Origin: Brevibacterium sp. RIT 803
GTDB taxonomy: Bacteria; Actinomycetota; Actinomycetes; Actinomycetales; Brevibacteriaceae
Length of the DNA: 64,000 bases
Assembly: GCF_016892625.1 (NCBI RefSeq)
Contig: NZ_JAFEMW010000002.1
Location: 310,001-374,000, forward strand
Reading direction: 5' to 3'
Shown: positions 43,311-52,211 of the stretch, one piece after another
Layout of the letters: every line of letters begins with the position of its first letter
Numbering within the stretch: the first letter of the stretch is position 1
Notes under the pieces: model-generated
Database searches by the model: none
Told to the model about the DNA's origin: nothing
Seen by the model: only the letters and a program-made list of their open reading frames with translations
Program-made: the position numbers and the translations under genes

Positions 43311-43805
43311 ATGACCGAGGATGTCACCCAGGAAGAAACATGGTTGACTCAGGAAGCCTTCGACCGCCTGTCGCAGGAACTTGAACACCTCTCCGGACCG
43401 GGACGTGCAGAGATTGCTGAGAAGATCGAAGCCGCCCGCGACGAGGGTGACTTGAAGGAGAACGGCGGCTACCACGCGGCACGCGAGGAGCAGGGCAAGC
43501 AGGAGGCACGCATTCGCCAGCTCGAGCTGCTCCTGCAGTCCGCGAAGGTCGGATCCAGCGACAGCGATGGCAAAACCGTCTCCCCCGGTTCCGTCGTCAC
43601 CGCGAAGGTGGCCGGAAACGACATGCGGTTCCTGTTGGGCAGCCGTGAGATCGCCGGCGATTCCGATATCGACGTGTTTTCGGAGAAGTCCCCGCTGGGC
43701 GCCGCGGTGCTCGGTGTCGCCGTCGGAGCAAAGACCAGCTACGAAGCTCCCAACGGCAAGGAGATCAAGGTCGAGGTCAAGGGCATCGAGCCTTTCTCCG
43801 GCTGA
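43311..43805 (+). CDS. greA: Transcription elongation factor GreA
   Basis: 164 residues; ATG behind GAAGGAGAAGTC. An N-terminal coiled coil (about 10-80) with the tip DEGDLKENGGYHAAREEQGK holds the acidic residues that enter the RNA polymerase secondary channel. The C-terminal FKBP-like domain contains ...SEKSPLGAAVLGVAVGAKTS. GreA rescues backtracked polymerase by transcript cleavage. It is downstream of a terminator-like hairpin and convergent with the AI-2E permease gene. Confidence 0.95.
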   Translation: MTEDVTQEETWLTQEAFDRLSQELEHLSGPGRAEIAEKIEAARDEGDLKENGGYHAAREEQGKQEARIRQLELLLQSAKVGSSDSDGKTVSPGSVVTAKVAGNDMRFLLGSREIAGDSDIDVFSEKSPLGAAVLGVAVGAKTSYEAPNGKEIKVEVKGIEPFSG

Positions 43806-43840
43806 TCGAAGGCCCTGAACGGGGTGCAGCCACCGAGCGG

Positions 43841-43885
43841 AATGAAGCAGTGGGCGGGTGATGATCACCCGCCCACTGCTTCATT
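43841..43885. terminator. 45-bp perfect palindrome between greA and the convergent permease gene
   Basis: 22-bp arms around a single central G: AATGAAGCAGTGGGCGGGTG begins the left arm, mirrored exactly through 43885. It would fold on either strand and can serve both converging transcripts. Confidence 0.75.
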
Positions 43886-43915
43886 CATTGTGCTGCTACT
43901 TCATTGATTGTGCTG
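43879..43915. repeat. 17-bp direct repeat, 20-bp period
   Basis: CTTCATTCATTGTGCTG (43879-43895) and CTTCATTGATTGTGCTG (43899-43915), one mismatch, overlapping the end of the terminator palindrome. Confidence 0.55.
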
Positions 43916-43935
43916 ATCCACTGGCGCGGACCCGC

Positions 43936-45294
43936 TCAGTCGGTCCGGGTGTCGCCCTTCGTCGCGTCACCTTCAGATCTCTCGACCGCAGCCTCGTGGA
44001 CAGCGGTATCGAGCTTTTCCTTTGCCCGCTCGAGGACGGCCGCTGCCTCATCCCCTTCACCATCGGAGGCACTGTTCGGGTTCTTGGCACGGACGATGTA
44101 TGTCACCACCGTATTGAGGACGGCGACCAGAGGAACCGCGAACAGCGCGCCGACGATGCCGAACAGGAAGCCGCCGGCGGTCACAGCGAGGATGACGGCC
44201 AACGGGTGGACAGATACGGCTTTGCCCATGAGGAACGGCTGCAGGATCTGGCTTTCGATCTGCTGCACGGCGAGGACCACGCCCAGCATGATCAGGGCAC
44301 TGACCGGGCCGCTTGAGACCAGGGCCACTAGCACTGCCACGACGCCCGAGGCGATCGCGCCGACGACGGGGACGAACGATGCCAGGAACACGAGTACCGT
44401 CATCGGAATGACCAGCGGTATCCCGAGGAACGCCGCACCGATGCCGATGCCGATGGCGTCGACGCCGGCCACGAGGACCTGGACACGAACGTACTGGACG
44501 AGGGTGGTCCAGCCACGTTCCGACGCTCCGGTGGCGATTGGCTGAGCCGGCAGCGGGAGCAGACGCATCGACCAGCGGAAGATCTTCTCTCCGTCATAGA
44601 GGAAGAAGAAGGTCGCGAACAGGCACACCGCGGCACCGGTGAGGAAGGTGCCGACAGATGACGTCGCCTGCAACGCCCCGCCGAGGAGCTGTGAGCTGTT
44701 GTTCTGGAAGAAGTTCGTGGCCGCATCGAGTGAATCGTTGATATAACGGGTGACCGTCGACGCGTCCAGGCCGAAGGGCCTGCTGGCCAACCAGTCGCTG
44801 ATGCTGGCGAATCCTGTGATCACCTGATCGACGAGGTCTGGCATACCAGAGTAGATCTGCTGGCCGACCAGGGTGAAGAGTCCCGAGACGACGACGATGA
44901 ACCCGAGGAAGGCGATGAGAGCGGCGGCGACGCGGGGCAGCCCCTTCTTCACCATCCAGTTGGTGAACGGTGCGAGGAGGGCTGTGAGCAGGAGGGCGAT
45001 GAGCACGGGCAGAACGACGCTCGAGATCTTCGCCAGCAGCCAGAACGCGACTCCGATGGCGATGAGAACGACAAGCGAACGCCAGGACCACGCGGCAGCG
45101 AGCTTGAGACCCGGTGCCACATAGGGCACGGCTTCGGCTTCGATGCGGCTGTGCGCGATCTCCTCAGCGCTGACGTCCTGAACACGCGAAGGCTGCTCGG
45201 CAGGTGTGGAACGGCCGTCGCTGCGGCCCTTGCGGAACGCTTCCCAGGCCCCACGGAAGCGATTCGGGGATTGCTTCTTCTCATTGTCAGACAT
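43936..45294 (-). CDS. AI-2E family transporter (PerM/TqsA-like)
   Basis: 452 residues. About eight membrane helices in the arrangement of this family: helices 1-3 at about 72-150, a long soluble loop (150-210), helix 4, then helices 5-8 (about 265-400). Conserved features include the VLVFLASFVPVVGAIASGVV segment and the PFLMGKAVSVHPLAVILAV motif. Charged cytoplasmic tails lie at both ends. Despite the name, most members are permeases or Na+/H+ antiporter-like proteins of unknown substrate. It is divergent from the SGNH gene. Confidence 0.88.
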   Translation of the reverse strand: MSDNEKKQSPNRFRGAWEAFRKGRSDGRSTPAEQPSRVQDVSAEEIAHSRIEAEAVPYVAPGLKLAAAWSWRSLVVLIAIGVAFWLLAKISSVVLPVLIALLLTALLAPFTNWMVKKGLPRVAAALIAFLGFIVVVSGLFTLVGQQIYSGMPDLVDQVITGFASISDWLASRPFGLDASTVTRYINDSLDAATNFFQNNSSQLLGGALQATSSVGTFLTGAAVCLFATFFFLYDGEKIFRWSMRLLPLPAQPIATGASERGWTTLVQYVRVQVLVAGVDAIGIGIGAAFLGIPLVIPMTVLVFLASFVPVVGAIASGVVAVLVALVSSGPVSALIMLGVVLAVQQIESQILQPFLMGKAVSVHPLAVILAVTAGGFLFGIVGALFAVPLVAVLNTVVTYIVRAKNPNSASDGEGDEAAAVLERAKEKLDTAVHEAAVERSEGDATKGDTRTD

Positions 45295-45359
45295 AACTCA
45301 ACAATAGTTGTTGGGAAGCTCGGACAAGTGCAATGATGACGGTTAAAGGAGGGAATTTC

Positions 45360-46310
45360 GTGGGAAAACGCATGCTGTACACCTTGGCCACCATGACGGG
45401 GACCGTTGTCGGTGTCGGCGCGTCGGCCGTTGGTCTCCTCCGCCACCAGGCGGGCGCGCTTCGCAAAGCGTTCGATGACGACGCCCAGAGGACGTATTCC
45501 ACCTTCGCCGAGGCGGTCGCTCCCCCACGCAACTATGACGACGAGGATTCCGCTGCGCTGGCGATCATCGGCGACTCATGGCTGTGTGGAATCGATGTCG
45601 ACGACCCGACGCTGGCTCCTCCTCACCTCATCGCCCGGGGCCTTGGCCGCATCCTGGGCACAACCGTGCGCGTCCAATCAACCGCGCGCCCCTCAGCTCT
45701 GTCCGAAGACCTGCCGCGGCAGGTCGATGAGATTCTGCGCTCCGCCTGGCTCTCGCGCCAGCTCTCCGATTCGTGGACCGAACAGCGTCGATTCGCGATC
45801 ATCTCCATCGGTACCGGCGACATCATCCACCCGATTCACGGCACCATCGGCATTCCCGTGCTCAATCAGGCGATCAATCGACTCCAGAGAGAGGGCAGGT
45901 ACACGGTCTTCGTCTTGGTCTGCCCCAACCTCGGCGGCCTTCCGGGCCTGCGGGACCCGCTGAAGACCTCGTTGCGAAGAACCTCCCGGGTGCTCGCCGG
46001 CTCGCAGTGGCTGGCGGCCCTGGCTGCCCGCGCCACACCGCTGCGAGCCACCGGTTCGCTGAGTGGGACCACACGCCGATCACTGCTCAACGAGTCAGGG
46101 CGGTTCCCCAGCACCATGGGCTATGCCCAGTTGTCCTCGACCGTTCTCGCCGCAATCGCCGATCGGATCGAAGCCCCCGTTGAGGTCGACCGCAGCCTCG
46201 ACATCCCGGAGAAGGGCGAGGGTGCACGCAGGCTGGTCTCTGCAGCGCGGGCGGAGACGGAACCTGAGACAGACGCCGATCCTGTCCCCGAAGCTGAGAC
46301 AGCCTCGTGA
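45360..46310 (+). CDS. SGNH-hydrolase-fold protein with incomplete active site
   Basis: 316 residues from GTG 45360 with AAAGGAGG eight bases before it. The fold is suggested by block I LAIIGDSWLCGIDV, block III ISIGTGDIIHP and the C-terminal FPSTMGYAQLSSTVLAAIAD. Block I keeps the Ser, but block III has Gly where the family has Asn (GxND), and the usual DGxHPS before GY is SGRFPS, so Asp and His are missing. A hydrophobic N-terminus (MLYTLATMTGTVVGVGASAV) suggests membrane anchoring or export. Its TGA overlaps the maf start by 4 bases. Confidence 0.72.
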   Translation: MGKRMLYTLATMTGTVVGVGASAVGLLRHQAGALRKAFDDDAQRTYSTFAEAVAPPRNYDDEDSAALAIIGDSWLCGIDVDDPTLAPPHLIARGLGRILGTTVRVQSTARPSALSEDLPRQVDEILRSAWLSRQLSDSWTEQRRFAIISIGTGDIIHPIHGTIGIPVLNQAINRLQREGRYTVFVLVCPNLGGLPGLRDPLKTSLRRTSRVLAGSQWLAALAARATPLRATGSLSGTTRRSLLNESGRFPSTMGYAQLSSTVLAAIADRIEAPVEVDRSLDIPEKGEGARRLVSAARAETEPETDADPVPEAETAS

Positions 46311-46975
46311 TCCCTGTCGTCCTGGCCTCACAGTCCCCCTCCCGCCGAGAGATCCTCACCGCTTCGGGAATCGATCCGATCATCATCGTCTCCGAGGTCG
46401 ACGAGTCCGCCATCGAGTCACGTTTCGCGGGCTCTGTCGCGGACCTCACCACGGCCCTGTCCGAGGCGAAGGCGCGTGCCGTCATCGACCGCGTGCTCGC
46501 CTCCCCTCCCGCGCAGCTGGCCGCAGCGGATACTGCAGTGATCATTGCCGGAGACTCGCTGCTCGAACACGCGGGCGAAGCGATCGGCAAGCCCGGAACA
46601 GCCGAACGCACACGTGAGGTGTGGGCGGACATAGCAGGGGCGTGGACCGAGCTGCACTCGGGACACACGCTCGCCGTGCTCAGACGTGCGAGCTCGTCTC
46701 CGGCGAACTTCGAGCTCGTCGACATCCGCTCGAAGCGATCGACGACATCGGTGCTCATCGGCGAGCCCACTCCTGATGAGCTCGAGGCGTACATCGCGAC
46801 CGAGGAGCCCTTCCACGTAGCCGGTGCACTGACCATCGACGGGTACGGAGGAGCGTTCGTCCAACGCCTTGCAGGCGACCATCTCACCGTCCTCGGCCTC
46901 AGCCTCCCTGTGATCCGTGATCTGGTCCGCGACTCGGGCCTGTTCTGGCCCGATCTGTGGTCACCACGCGAGTAG
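46307..46975 (+). CDS. maf: Maf-family nucleoside triphosphate pyrophosphatase
   Basis: 222 residues. The N-terminal VVLASQSPSRREILTASGID is the Maf signature; VIIAGDSLLEHAGEAIGKP supplies the catalytic Asp, and HSGHTLAVLR the following conserved block. Maf proteins hydrolyse non-canonical or modified NTPs (dTTP/UTP or m7GTP types), house-cleaning the nucleotide pool. It starts inside the stop codon of the SGNH gene (4-base overlap). The biotin carboxylase gene follows after 123 bases. Confidence 0.9.
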   Translation: MIPVVLASQSPSRREILTASGIDPIIIVSEVDESAIESRFAGSVADLTTALSEAKARAVIDRVLASPPAQLAAADTAVIIAGDSLLEHAGEAIGKPGTAERTREVWADIAGAWTELHSGHTLAVLRRASSSPANFELVDIRSKRSTTSVLIGEPTPDELEAYIATEEPFHVAGALTIDGYGGAFVQRLAGDHLTVLGLSLPVIRDLVRDSGLFWPDLWSPRE

Positions 46976-47098
46976 AATCGCTGAGGGCAGACGGACACGC
47001 CCGACGCCTTTGAAGTTTTCGGCCGAAGTTTTTATCCCTGACCTACAAACGCTTGGCGTCGATCTCTAAATTGTTCTGTGATCATACAAAGGAGCGCC

Positions 47099-48907
47099 AT
47101 GACCACAGTTCTCCCCGAACAGTCGACTGCACCATTGCACACCCGCGTCCCCACAGCTGCTGTGCGCCGCGTCCTCATCGCCAATCGCGGTGAGATCGCA
47201 CTGCGCATCATTCGTGCGGCCCACGACCTCGGTGTCAAAGCCATCGCCGTCTACACCCGCGCGGATTCGGACGCAGATTTCGTGCATCTGGCCGACGACG
47301 CCTGGCTGCTGGACGGAGCCGGCCCCGGGGAGACCTACCTCGACATCGACAAGATCCTCGCACTTGCCAAACGCTCCGGTGCCGATGCGATCCACCCCGG
47401 CTACGGATATCTCGCCGAGAACGCCCTGTTCGCTCAGGCCGTGATCGATGCCGGTCTGACCTGGATCGGCCCTCCCCCGGCGGCGATCGAGCTCCTGGGT
47501 GACAAGTCCGGTGCTCGTGAGGTCGCCGAGGCTGTCTCTGCTCCAGTCGCTCCCGGCTCTGACGGAGCCGTCGCAGATCTGACAGAAGCCGCCGAAGTGG
47601 CGCACAGGATCGGCTATCCGATCGTCATCAAGGCCGTGCACGGCGGCGGCGGACGCGGATTTCGCGCGTGCGCCGCAGCCGAGGACCTTGAGGCCGCCTA
47701 CACCGCTGCCACCCGGGAAGCGCTCAGTGCCTTCGGACGCGGCGAATGCCTCATTGAGAAGCAGATCGTGCGCCCGCGCCACATCGAGACCCAGTGCCTG
47801 GCCGATGCCCACGGCAACGTGCAGGTCCTCTCCACCCGCGACTGCACTCTGCAACGCCGAAATCAGAAGATCGTCGAGGAGGCCCCAGCACCGTTCCTCA
47901 CGTCCGATCAGGAGCGACTCGTCGCCGAGGCCTCCAGCCGCGTTCTCGCCCACGTCGGCTACGTCGGGGCGGCCACCTGCGAATACCTCCTAGGCACCGA
48001 CGGCACGATCATCTTCATGGAGGCCAACGCGCGGATCCAGGTCGAGCACACGGTGACAGAAGAGGTCACTGGCGTCGACCTCGTCGCCTGGCAGCTGCGC
48101 ATCGCCTCGGGAGAACACCTTCCGGAGGCGTTCCCGCAGGTTCGCGGTCACTCGATACAGTTCCGGATCAATGCCGAAGACCCCACGACGTATTTCCCCG
48201 CCACGGGTACGGTGAAGAACCACCGGGCTCCGGCCGGGCCGGGCGTACGCCTTGACTCGGGCATCGGCGAAGGCAGCGTCGTCGGTACGGACTTCGATCC
48301 GATGCTGGCCAAGCTCATCATCACCGGAGCCGACAGGAACCAGGCTCTTGCTCGAGCTCGACGCGCCTTGGATGAGTACCGCATCGAGGGCGTATCGACC
48401 CTGCTTCCCCTCCATCGCGTACTCGTCGCGGAGAAGGCCTTCGCACAGGACTTCGACGTCTGGACCAATTGGCTCGAAACCACTTTCGTCAATCCACTTG
48501 CCGACCCTCAACCAGGAGATCAGATGAGCACAGCAGCCGATAGTTTCAGTGTTGTGGTCGAAGTCGATGGCCGCCGGATGACCGTCTCGGTCCCCAAGGA
48601 CGTCATCTCCGACCTCGGGCATGTCCCGAGCCCGAGTGTGCCGCGCCGCAAACGCAGCCTCAGCCGCAAGGGCGCTTCGTTGGCCGACGACTCGAACTCG
48701 CTCAACGCGCCCATGCAGGGCACGATCGTGTCGGTCTCCGTGGCAGCCGGTGACACTGTCGAAGCCGGTGACACGCTGGCTGTGATCGAGGCGATGAAGA
48801 TGGAGCAGCCGCTCAAGGCCGGCCATTCCGGCACCGTCTCCGAGGTGCTCGTCGATTCCGGTGCCTCGGTGAGGTCAGGCGAACCGATCATCCGATTCGC
48901 CGCCTGA
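47099..48907 (+). CDS. accA3: Acyl-CoA carboxylase alpha subunit (biotin carboxylase + BCCP)
   Basis: 602 residues; ATG behind AAAGGAGCGCC. The biotin carboxylase domain (about residues 22-465) begins VLIANRGEIALRIIRAAHDL and has the ATP-grasp loop HGGGGRGFRA and the catalytic FMEANARIQVEHTVTEEVTG. The BCCP domain (about 535-602) has the biotinyl site EAMKM with Lys near residue 567. It resembles the long-chain/acetyl-CoA carboxylase alpha chain of actinobacteria (AccA3/AccBC). No carboxyltransferase beta gene is present in the window, so the partner must be elsewhere. Confidence 0.92.
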   Translation: MTTVLPEQSTAPLHTRVPTAAVRRVLIANRGEIALRIIRAAHDLGVKAIAVYTRADSDADFVHLADDAWLLDGAGPGETYLDIDKILALAKRSGADAIHPGYGYLAENALFAQAVIDAGLTWIGPPPAAIELLGDKSGAREVAEAVSAPVAPGSDGAVADLTEAAEVAHRIGYPIVIKAVHGGGGRGFRACAAAEDLEAAYTAATREALSAFGRGECLIEKQIVRPRHIETQCLADAHGNVQVLSTRDCTLQRRNQKIVEEAPAPFLTSDQERLVAEASSRVLAHVGYVGAATCEYLLGTDGTIIFMEANARIQVEHTVTEEVTGVDLVAWQLRIASGEHLPEAFPQVRGHSIQFRINAEDPTTYFPATGTVKNHRAPAGPGVRLDSGIGEGSVVGTDFDPMLAKLIITGADRNQALARARRALDEYRIEGVSTLLPLHRVLVAEKAFAQDFDVWTNWLETTFVNPLADPQPGDQMSTAADSFSVVVEVDGRRMTVSVPKDVISDLGHVPSPSVPRRKRSLSRKGASLADDSNSLNAPMQGTIVSVSVAAGDTVEAGDTLAVIEAMKMEQPLKAGHSGTVSEVLVDSGASVRSGEPIIRFAA

Positions 48908-48914
48908 AGCGGCC

Positions 48915-50204
48915 TCAGGAGAGCAGATCCCTGATCTGATCCTCAATGTAATCGGACTCGGCATCATTCCCCGGGCAGTCCAGTGCTTTCCTGAAAGCCG
49001 CTTCCGCATGCTCCGGCATCCCCAACTCATCGAACGTCAGGGCCCGTGCGATGTGGAAGGGGCGATACCCTTCCAACCCTGGTTCCGCGGCCAGGTCCTC
49101 GAGCGCGCTGAGCCCGTCCTCAGGGCCCTTGGCCTTTCCCTTGGCCACGGCCCGATTGAGCTCCACGACGGGGCCGGGCTCGAGTCTTGCGAGAAGTCCG
49201 TAGAGGACGAGGATCTGCGCCCAGTCGGTTTCCGAATAGGTGGCTGCCTCAGCGTGCAGGGCCGCAATCGCGGCCTGGACTGTGTACGAGCCGGCCCCTG
49301 GTTCGCCCGCGGCGGTGAGCGCCAGCCCCAGCCCTTCGGCGATGAGCTTCGAATCCCACAGCCTGCGATCCTGCTCGGCCAAGGGCACTGGCGCACCGGC
49401 GGGATCAGTTCGTGCCGGGGCTCGCGCACCCGTGATCAGCAGAAGCGACAGCAGGCCTCTGGCCTCGGTCACCTGCGGCAACGCCGTCACGAGCAGCCGC
49501 GCCAATGCTATTGCTTCCCGCTGCAGATCGATCCGATTGTGGTCGACACCAGTCGTCGGTGTGAACCCCTGGCTGAAGATGAGATAGACAACCCGCAGGA
49601 CTCCGGGAAGCCGCCCGTGCAGCTGCTCCGCTGTGGGTGTGCCGAAAGGAATTCCCGTCGTGGTGATCCGCTTCTTGGCTCTGACGATACGCTGCTGCAT
49701 GGTCGCCGTATCCACGAGGAAGACTGCTGCGACCTCGGCGGTGCTCAGACCAGCCAGGAAGCGCAGGATGAGGGCGATCTTCTCCCGTTCCTTCAATGTC
49801 GGGTGCGAGCAGGTGAAGAACAGGCCAAGTCGCTCATCGGGAATGCTCACCGAGCTCAGCTCTTCGCCGAGGCGGACAGCGTGGTCGACATGATCACCGG
49901 TGTCGGCCTCGGATTCGATCCGCAGTCTGGCAAGTCGACGCACCTTCACCGCATCGGAGCGGATGATGTCGAGTGCTCGATTCTTCGCAGCGGTCATCAG
50001 CCATGCCTGCGGATTCTGCGGTACACCTCGTTGAGTCCAGGTCTCCAAGGCCCGCACCATGGCCTCTTGGAGGACATCCTCGGCGAGGTCGAGGTCATGG
50101 AATTTCGCTGCCAGAGCTGCCAGCAGTCGCCCACGATCCTGAACATCGATCGTGTGGAGAATCGCGGCGACTGCCGGCTGCTCGGCCTTGCCTGCAGAGA
50201 CCAT
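48915..50204 (-). CDS. ECF sigma factor with C-terminal extension (ECF42-type)
   Basis: 429 residues from ATG 50204. Sigma region 2 (LAAKFHDLDLAEDVLQEAMV RALETW, NPQAWLMTAAKNRALDIIR) and region 4 (LSTAEVAAVFLVDTATMQQR IVRAKKRI) are followed by a helical extension of about 240 residues (GVLRVVYLIFSQGF...; TPR-like end). This domain order plus the adjacent YCII (DGPF) gene identify the ECF42 group, which has no anti-sigma factor and whose extension is needed for activity. The start overlaps the stop of the YCII gene by one base (TGATG). Confidence 0.9.
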   Translation of the reverse strand: MVSAGKAEQPAVAAILHTIDVQDRGRLLAALAAKFHDLDLAEDVLQEAMVRALETWTQRGVPQNPQAWLMTAAKNRALDIIRSDAVKVRRLARLRIESEADTGDHVDHAVRLGEELSSVSIPDERLGLFFTCSHPTLKEREKIALILRFLAGLSTAEVAAVFLVDTATMQQRIVRAKKRITTTGIPFGTPTAEQLHGRLPGVLRVVYLIFSQGFTPTTGVDHNRIDLQREAIALARLLVTALPQVTEARGLLSLLLITGARAPARTDPAGAPVPLAEQDRRLWDSKLIAEGLGLALTAAGEPGAGSYTVQAAIAALHAEAATYSETDWAQILVLYGLLARLEPGPVVELNRAVAKGKAKGPEDGLSALEDLAAEPGLEGYRPFHIARALTFDELGMPEHAEAAFRKALDCPGNDAESDYIEDQIRDLLS

Positions 50205-50545
50205 CAGTAATCGGCGAGAGGCCGTATCTCGATGTGGCCAAGAGTCGAACCCGGGCTCTTCTCCGCCCACGCGATCGCCTCGTCGATATTCGCGACCTCG
50301 ATGATGTAGCTTCCGCCGACGAATTCACCGCTTTCTGCGAACGGTCCAGAGGTCACGACGGTTTCAGCGGCCGCAGTACTGACGCGCACACCGGTCTCCG
50401 GACCTTCGAGGGCGAATCCTCCTACGACGATGCCCGCAGCGTTGATCTCCTCATCGAAGGCCATGAACTCGCTGGGATCGGGTCCCTCGTCCGCACCGCA
50501 TTCGGCATCGGCAACATTTCCCATGAGCAGAAGTGCGTACTTCAT
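50204..50545 (-). CDS. YCII (DGPF-type) protein, partner of the ECF sigma factor
   Basis: 113 residues; ATG 50545 behind AAGGAGAGAGAT. KYALLLMGNV start and TSGPFAESGEFVGGSYIIEV (SGPF in place of DGPF) are the YCII-related signature. It lies immediately upstream of, and is coupled to, the sigma factor gene. DGPF genes are the usual targets of ECF42 factors, so the pair may be an autoregulated unit; the biochemical role is unknown. Confidence 0.9.
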   Translation of the reverse strand: MKYALLLMGNVADAECGADEGPDPSEFMAFDEEINAAGIVVGGFALEGPETGVRVSTAAAETVVTSGPFAESGEFVGGSYIIEVANIDEAIAWAEKSPGSTLGHIEIRPLADY

Positions 50546-50663
50546 ATCTCTCTCCTTAGGACAGTTGTGCGCCAGCATCTGCTGAGCACGTCAAGCGAAG
50601 GTGCCTGACCCCATACTGACGGGTGACCGGTCCCGATATCGACAGTTCGGAGAGAGAAAACTT

Positions 50664-52082
50664 CTACAGGTGGCGGTGCAGCTGCCGTGATGCCTCTGTC
50701 AGGGACCCGCTCACCGAGGGATAGACGACGAACGAAGCGGAGAGCTGATCGACTGTCAGGCGATTCTCCACAGCCATGGTGATCGGCAGGATGAGCTCGC
50801 TGGCACGAGGTCCGACGACGACTCCACCCAGTATCGAGCCCGAGCCTCGGCGGGCGAAGAGCTTGACGAATCCGTCCTTGATGCCAAGCATCTTGGCCCG
50901 AGGGTTCGTGTCCAGGGGCAGCATCACCGTATCGATGTCGGTCGAGTTCTCCCGGTAGTCGGATTGGGTGAAGCCGACCGTCGCAATCTCTGGGGCGGTG
51001 AACACATTGGATGCCACGTGACGAATCTTCAGCGGCTGCACGGCGTCACCGAGCGCATGGAACATCGCAATCCGCCCTTGCATGGCCGCCACGGAGGCCA
51101 GGGGAAGCACACCGGTGCAGTCACCTGCCGCGTACACGCCGGAGCGAGAGGTGCGCGAAACGCCGTCAACCTTGATATGACCGGACTCGGCGACTCTGAC
51201 CTTCGCGGCACTCAGTCCAAGGCCTTCGGTGTTCGGGATGGAACCGACGGCCATCAGACAGTGTGATCCTTCGACACGACGGCCATCCGACAGAATCACC
51301 TCGACGCCGTTCTCGGTCCGCTTCACCGAGTCGGCGCGAGACCGAGAAAGGACGTTCATGCCCTTATTGCGAAACACGAACTCAAGCACATCGGCAGCAT
51401 CCTCGTCCTGACCAGGCAGGACCTTCTCACGAGAGGAGACCAGCGTGACCTTCGTTCCCAGCGCACGGTAGGCGGAGGCGAATTCCGCACCGGTGACACC
51501 TGAGCCGACGACGATGAGATGTTCGGGGATCTCATCGAGGTCATAGAGCTGTGTCCAGGAAAGGATTCGCTCTCCGTCTGGCTTCGCCGAGTCGAGTTCA
51601 CGAGGATGAGAGCCCACGGACAGCAGGATCGTCGATGCCTCGAGCGTGTATTCTGTACCGCCCTCTTCAACGACGTTGACATGATCGCGGTCAGCCAGGG
51701 TCGCAGTTCCTTGGATCACCTTGACACCCGCTCGAACCAGGGCTTCGTAGATGTCATTGGCCTGGGCGTCGGCCAGGGACAGGATGCGTTTGTTGACGGC
51801 CTTGAGGTCCGCGACGACCGTGTCGCCGTCATCGCCCTCGCTGTCGTAGATGCGGATGCCCAAGCTCTCAGAGCGGCCGATCTCTTCCATCATCTCGGCC
51901 GTGGCAATGAGTGATTTCGAGGGAACGACGTCGGTGAGGACAGCGGCCCCACCGCAGCGGTTGCGCTCGACCAGCATCACGTCCGCACCCAGTTGGGCGG
52001 CAACCAGTGCGGCTTCGTATCCGCCCGGGCCACCACCGATGATGACGACTCGATCTGCAGTGGATTCAAATTCAGTGTTCAC
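50664..52082 (-). CDS. lpdA: NAD(P)H:quinone dehydrogenase, LpdA type without redox cysteines
   Basis: 472 residues. FAD motif VVIIGGGPGGYEAALVAAQLGA, NAD motif VVGSGVTGAEFASAYRALG, second FAD motif GVYAAGDCTG, and a C-terminal dimerisation domain ending FVVYPSVSGSLTEASRQL. The segment that holds the CxxxxC disulfide in dihydrolipoamide dehydrogenases reads GGAAVLTDVVPSKSLI, with no Cys. It is therefore not a lipoamide dehydrogenase but resembles mycobacterial LpdA (Rv3303c), a flavin quinone reductase linked to redox defence. It is monocistronic. Confidence 0.9.
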   Translation of the reverse strand: MNTEFESTADRVVIIGGGPGGYEAALVAAQLGADVMLVERNRCGGAAVLTDVVPSKSLIATAEMMEEIGRSESLGIRIYDSEGDDGDTVVADLKAVNKRILSLADAQANDIYEALVRAGVKVIQGTATLADRDHVNVVEEGGTEYTLEASTILLSVGSHPRELDSAKPDGERILSWTQLYDLDEIPEHLIVVGSGVTGAEFASAYRALGTKVTLVSSREKVLPGQDEDAADVLEFVFRNKGMNVLSRSRADSVKRTENGVEVILSDGRRVEGSHCLMAVGSIPNTEGLGLSAAKVRVAESGHIKVDGVSRTSRSGVYAAGDCTGVLPLASVAAMQGRIAMFHALGDAVQPLKIRHVASNVFTAPEIATVGFTQSDYRENSTDIDTVMLPLDTNPRAKMLGIKDGFVKLFARRGSGSILGGVVVGPRASELILPITMAVENRLTVDQLSASFVVYPSVSGSLTEASRQLHRHL

Positions 52083-52211
52083 AGAGCAATTCTCTCAAAT
52101 AGCGGACGACAGAGCGAATGGACGCCTCGGTTCTGACAATGCCCGATGACCAGGGTCTCAAGCACCACTCGAAGAGTCTGAGACTAAAGACCTCGCATCG
52201 CCCGAGGTGGC

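Noticed and set aside
50664..52082. Missing redox cysteines as evidence of a broken lipoamide dehydrogenase
   Set aside because: The GGAAVLxDxVPSK sequence matches the mycobacterial LpdA quinone reductases, a family that naturally lacks them.
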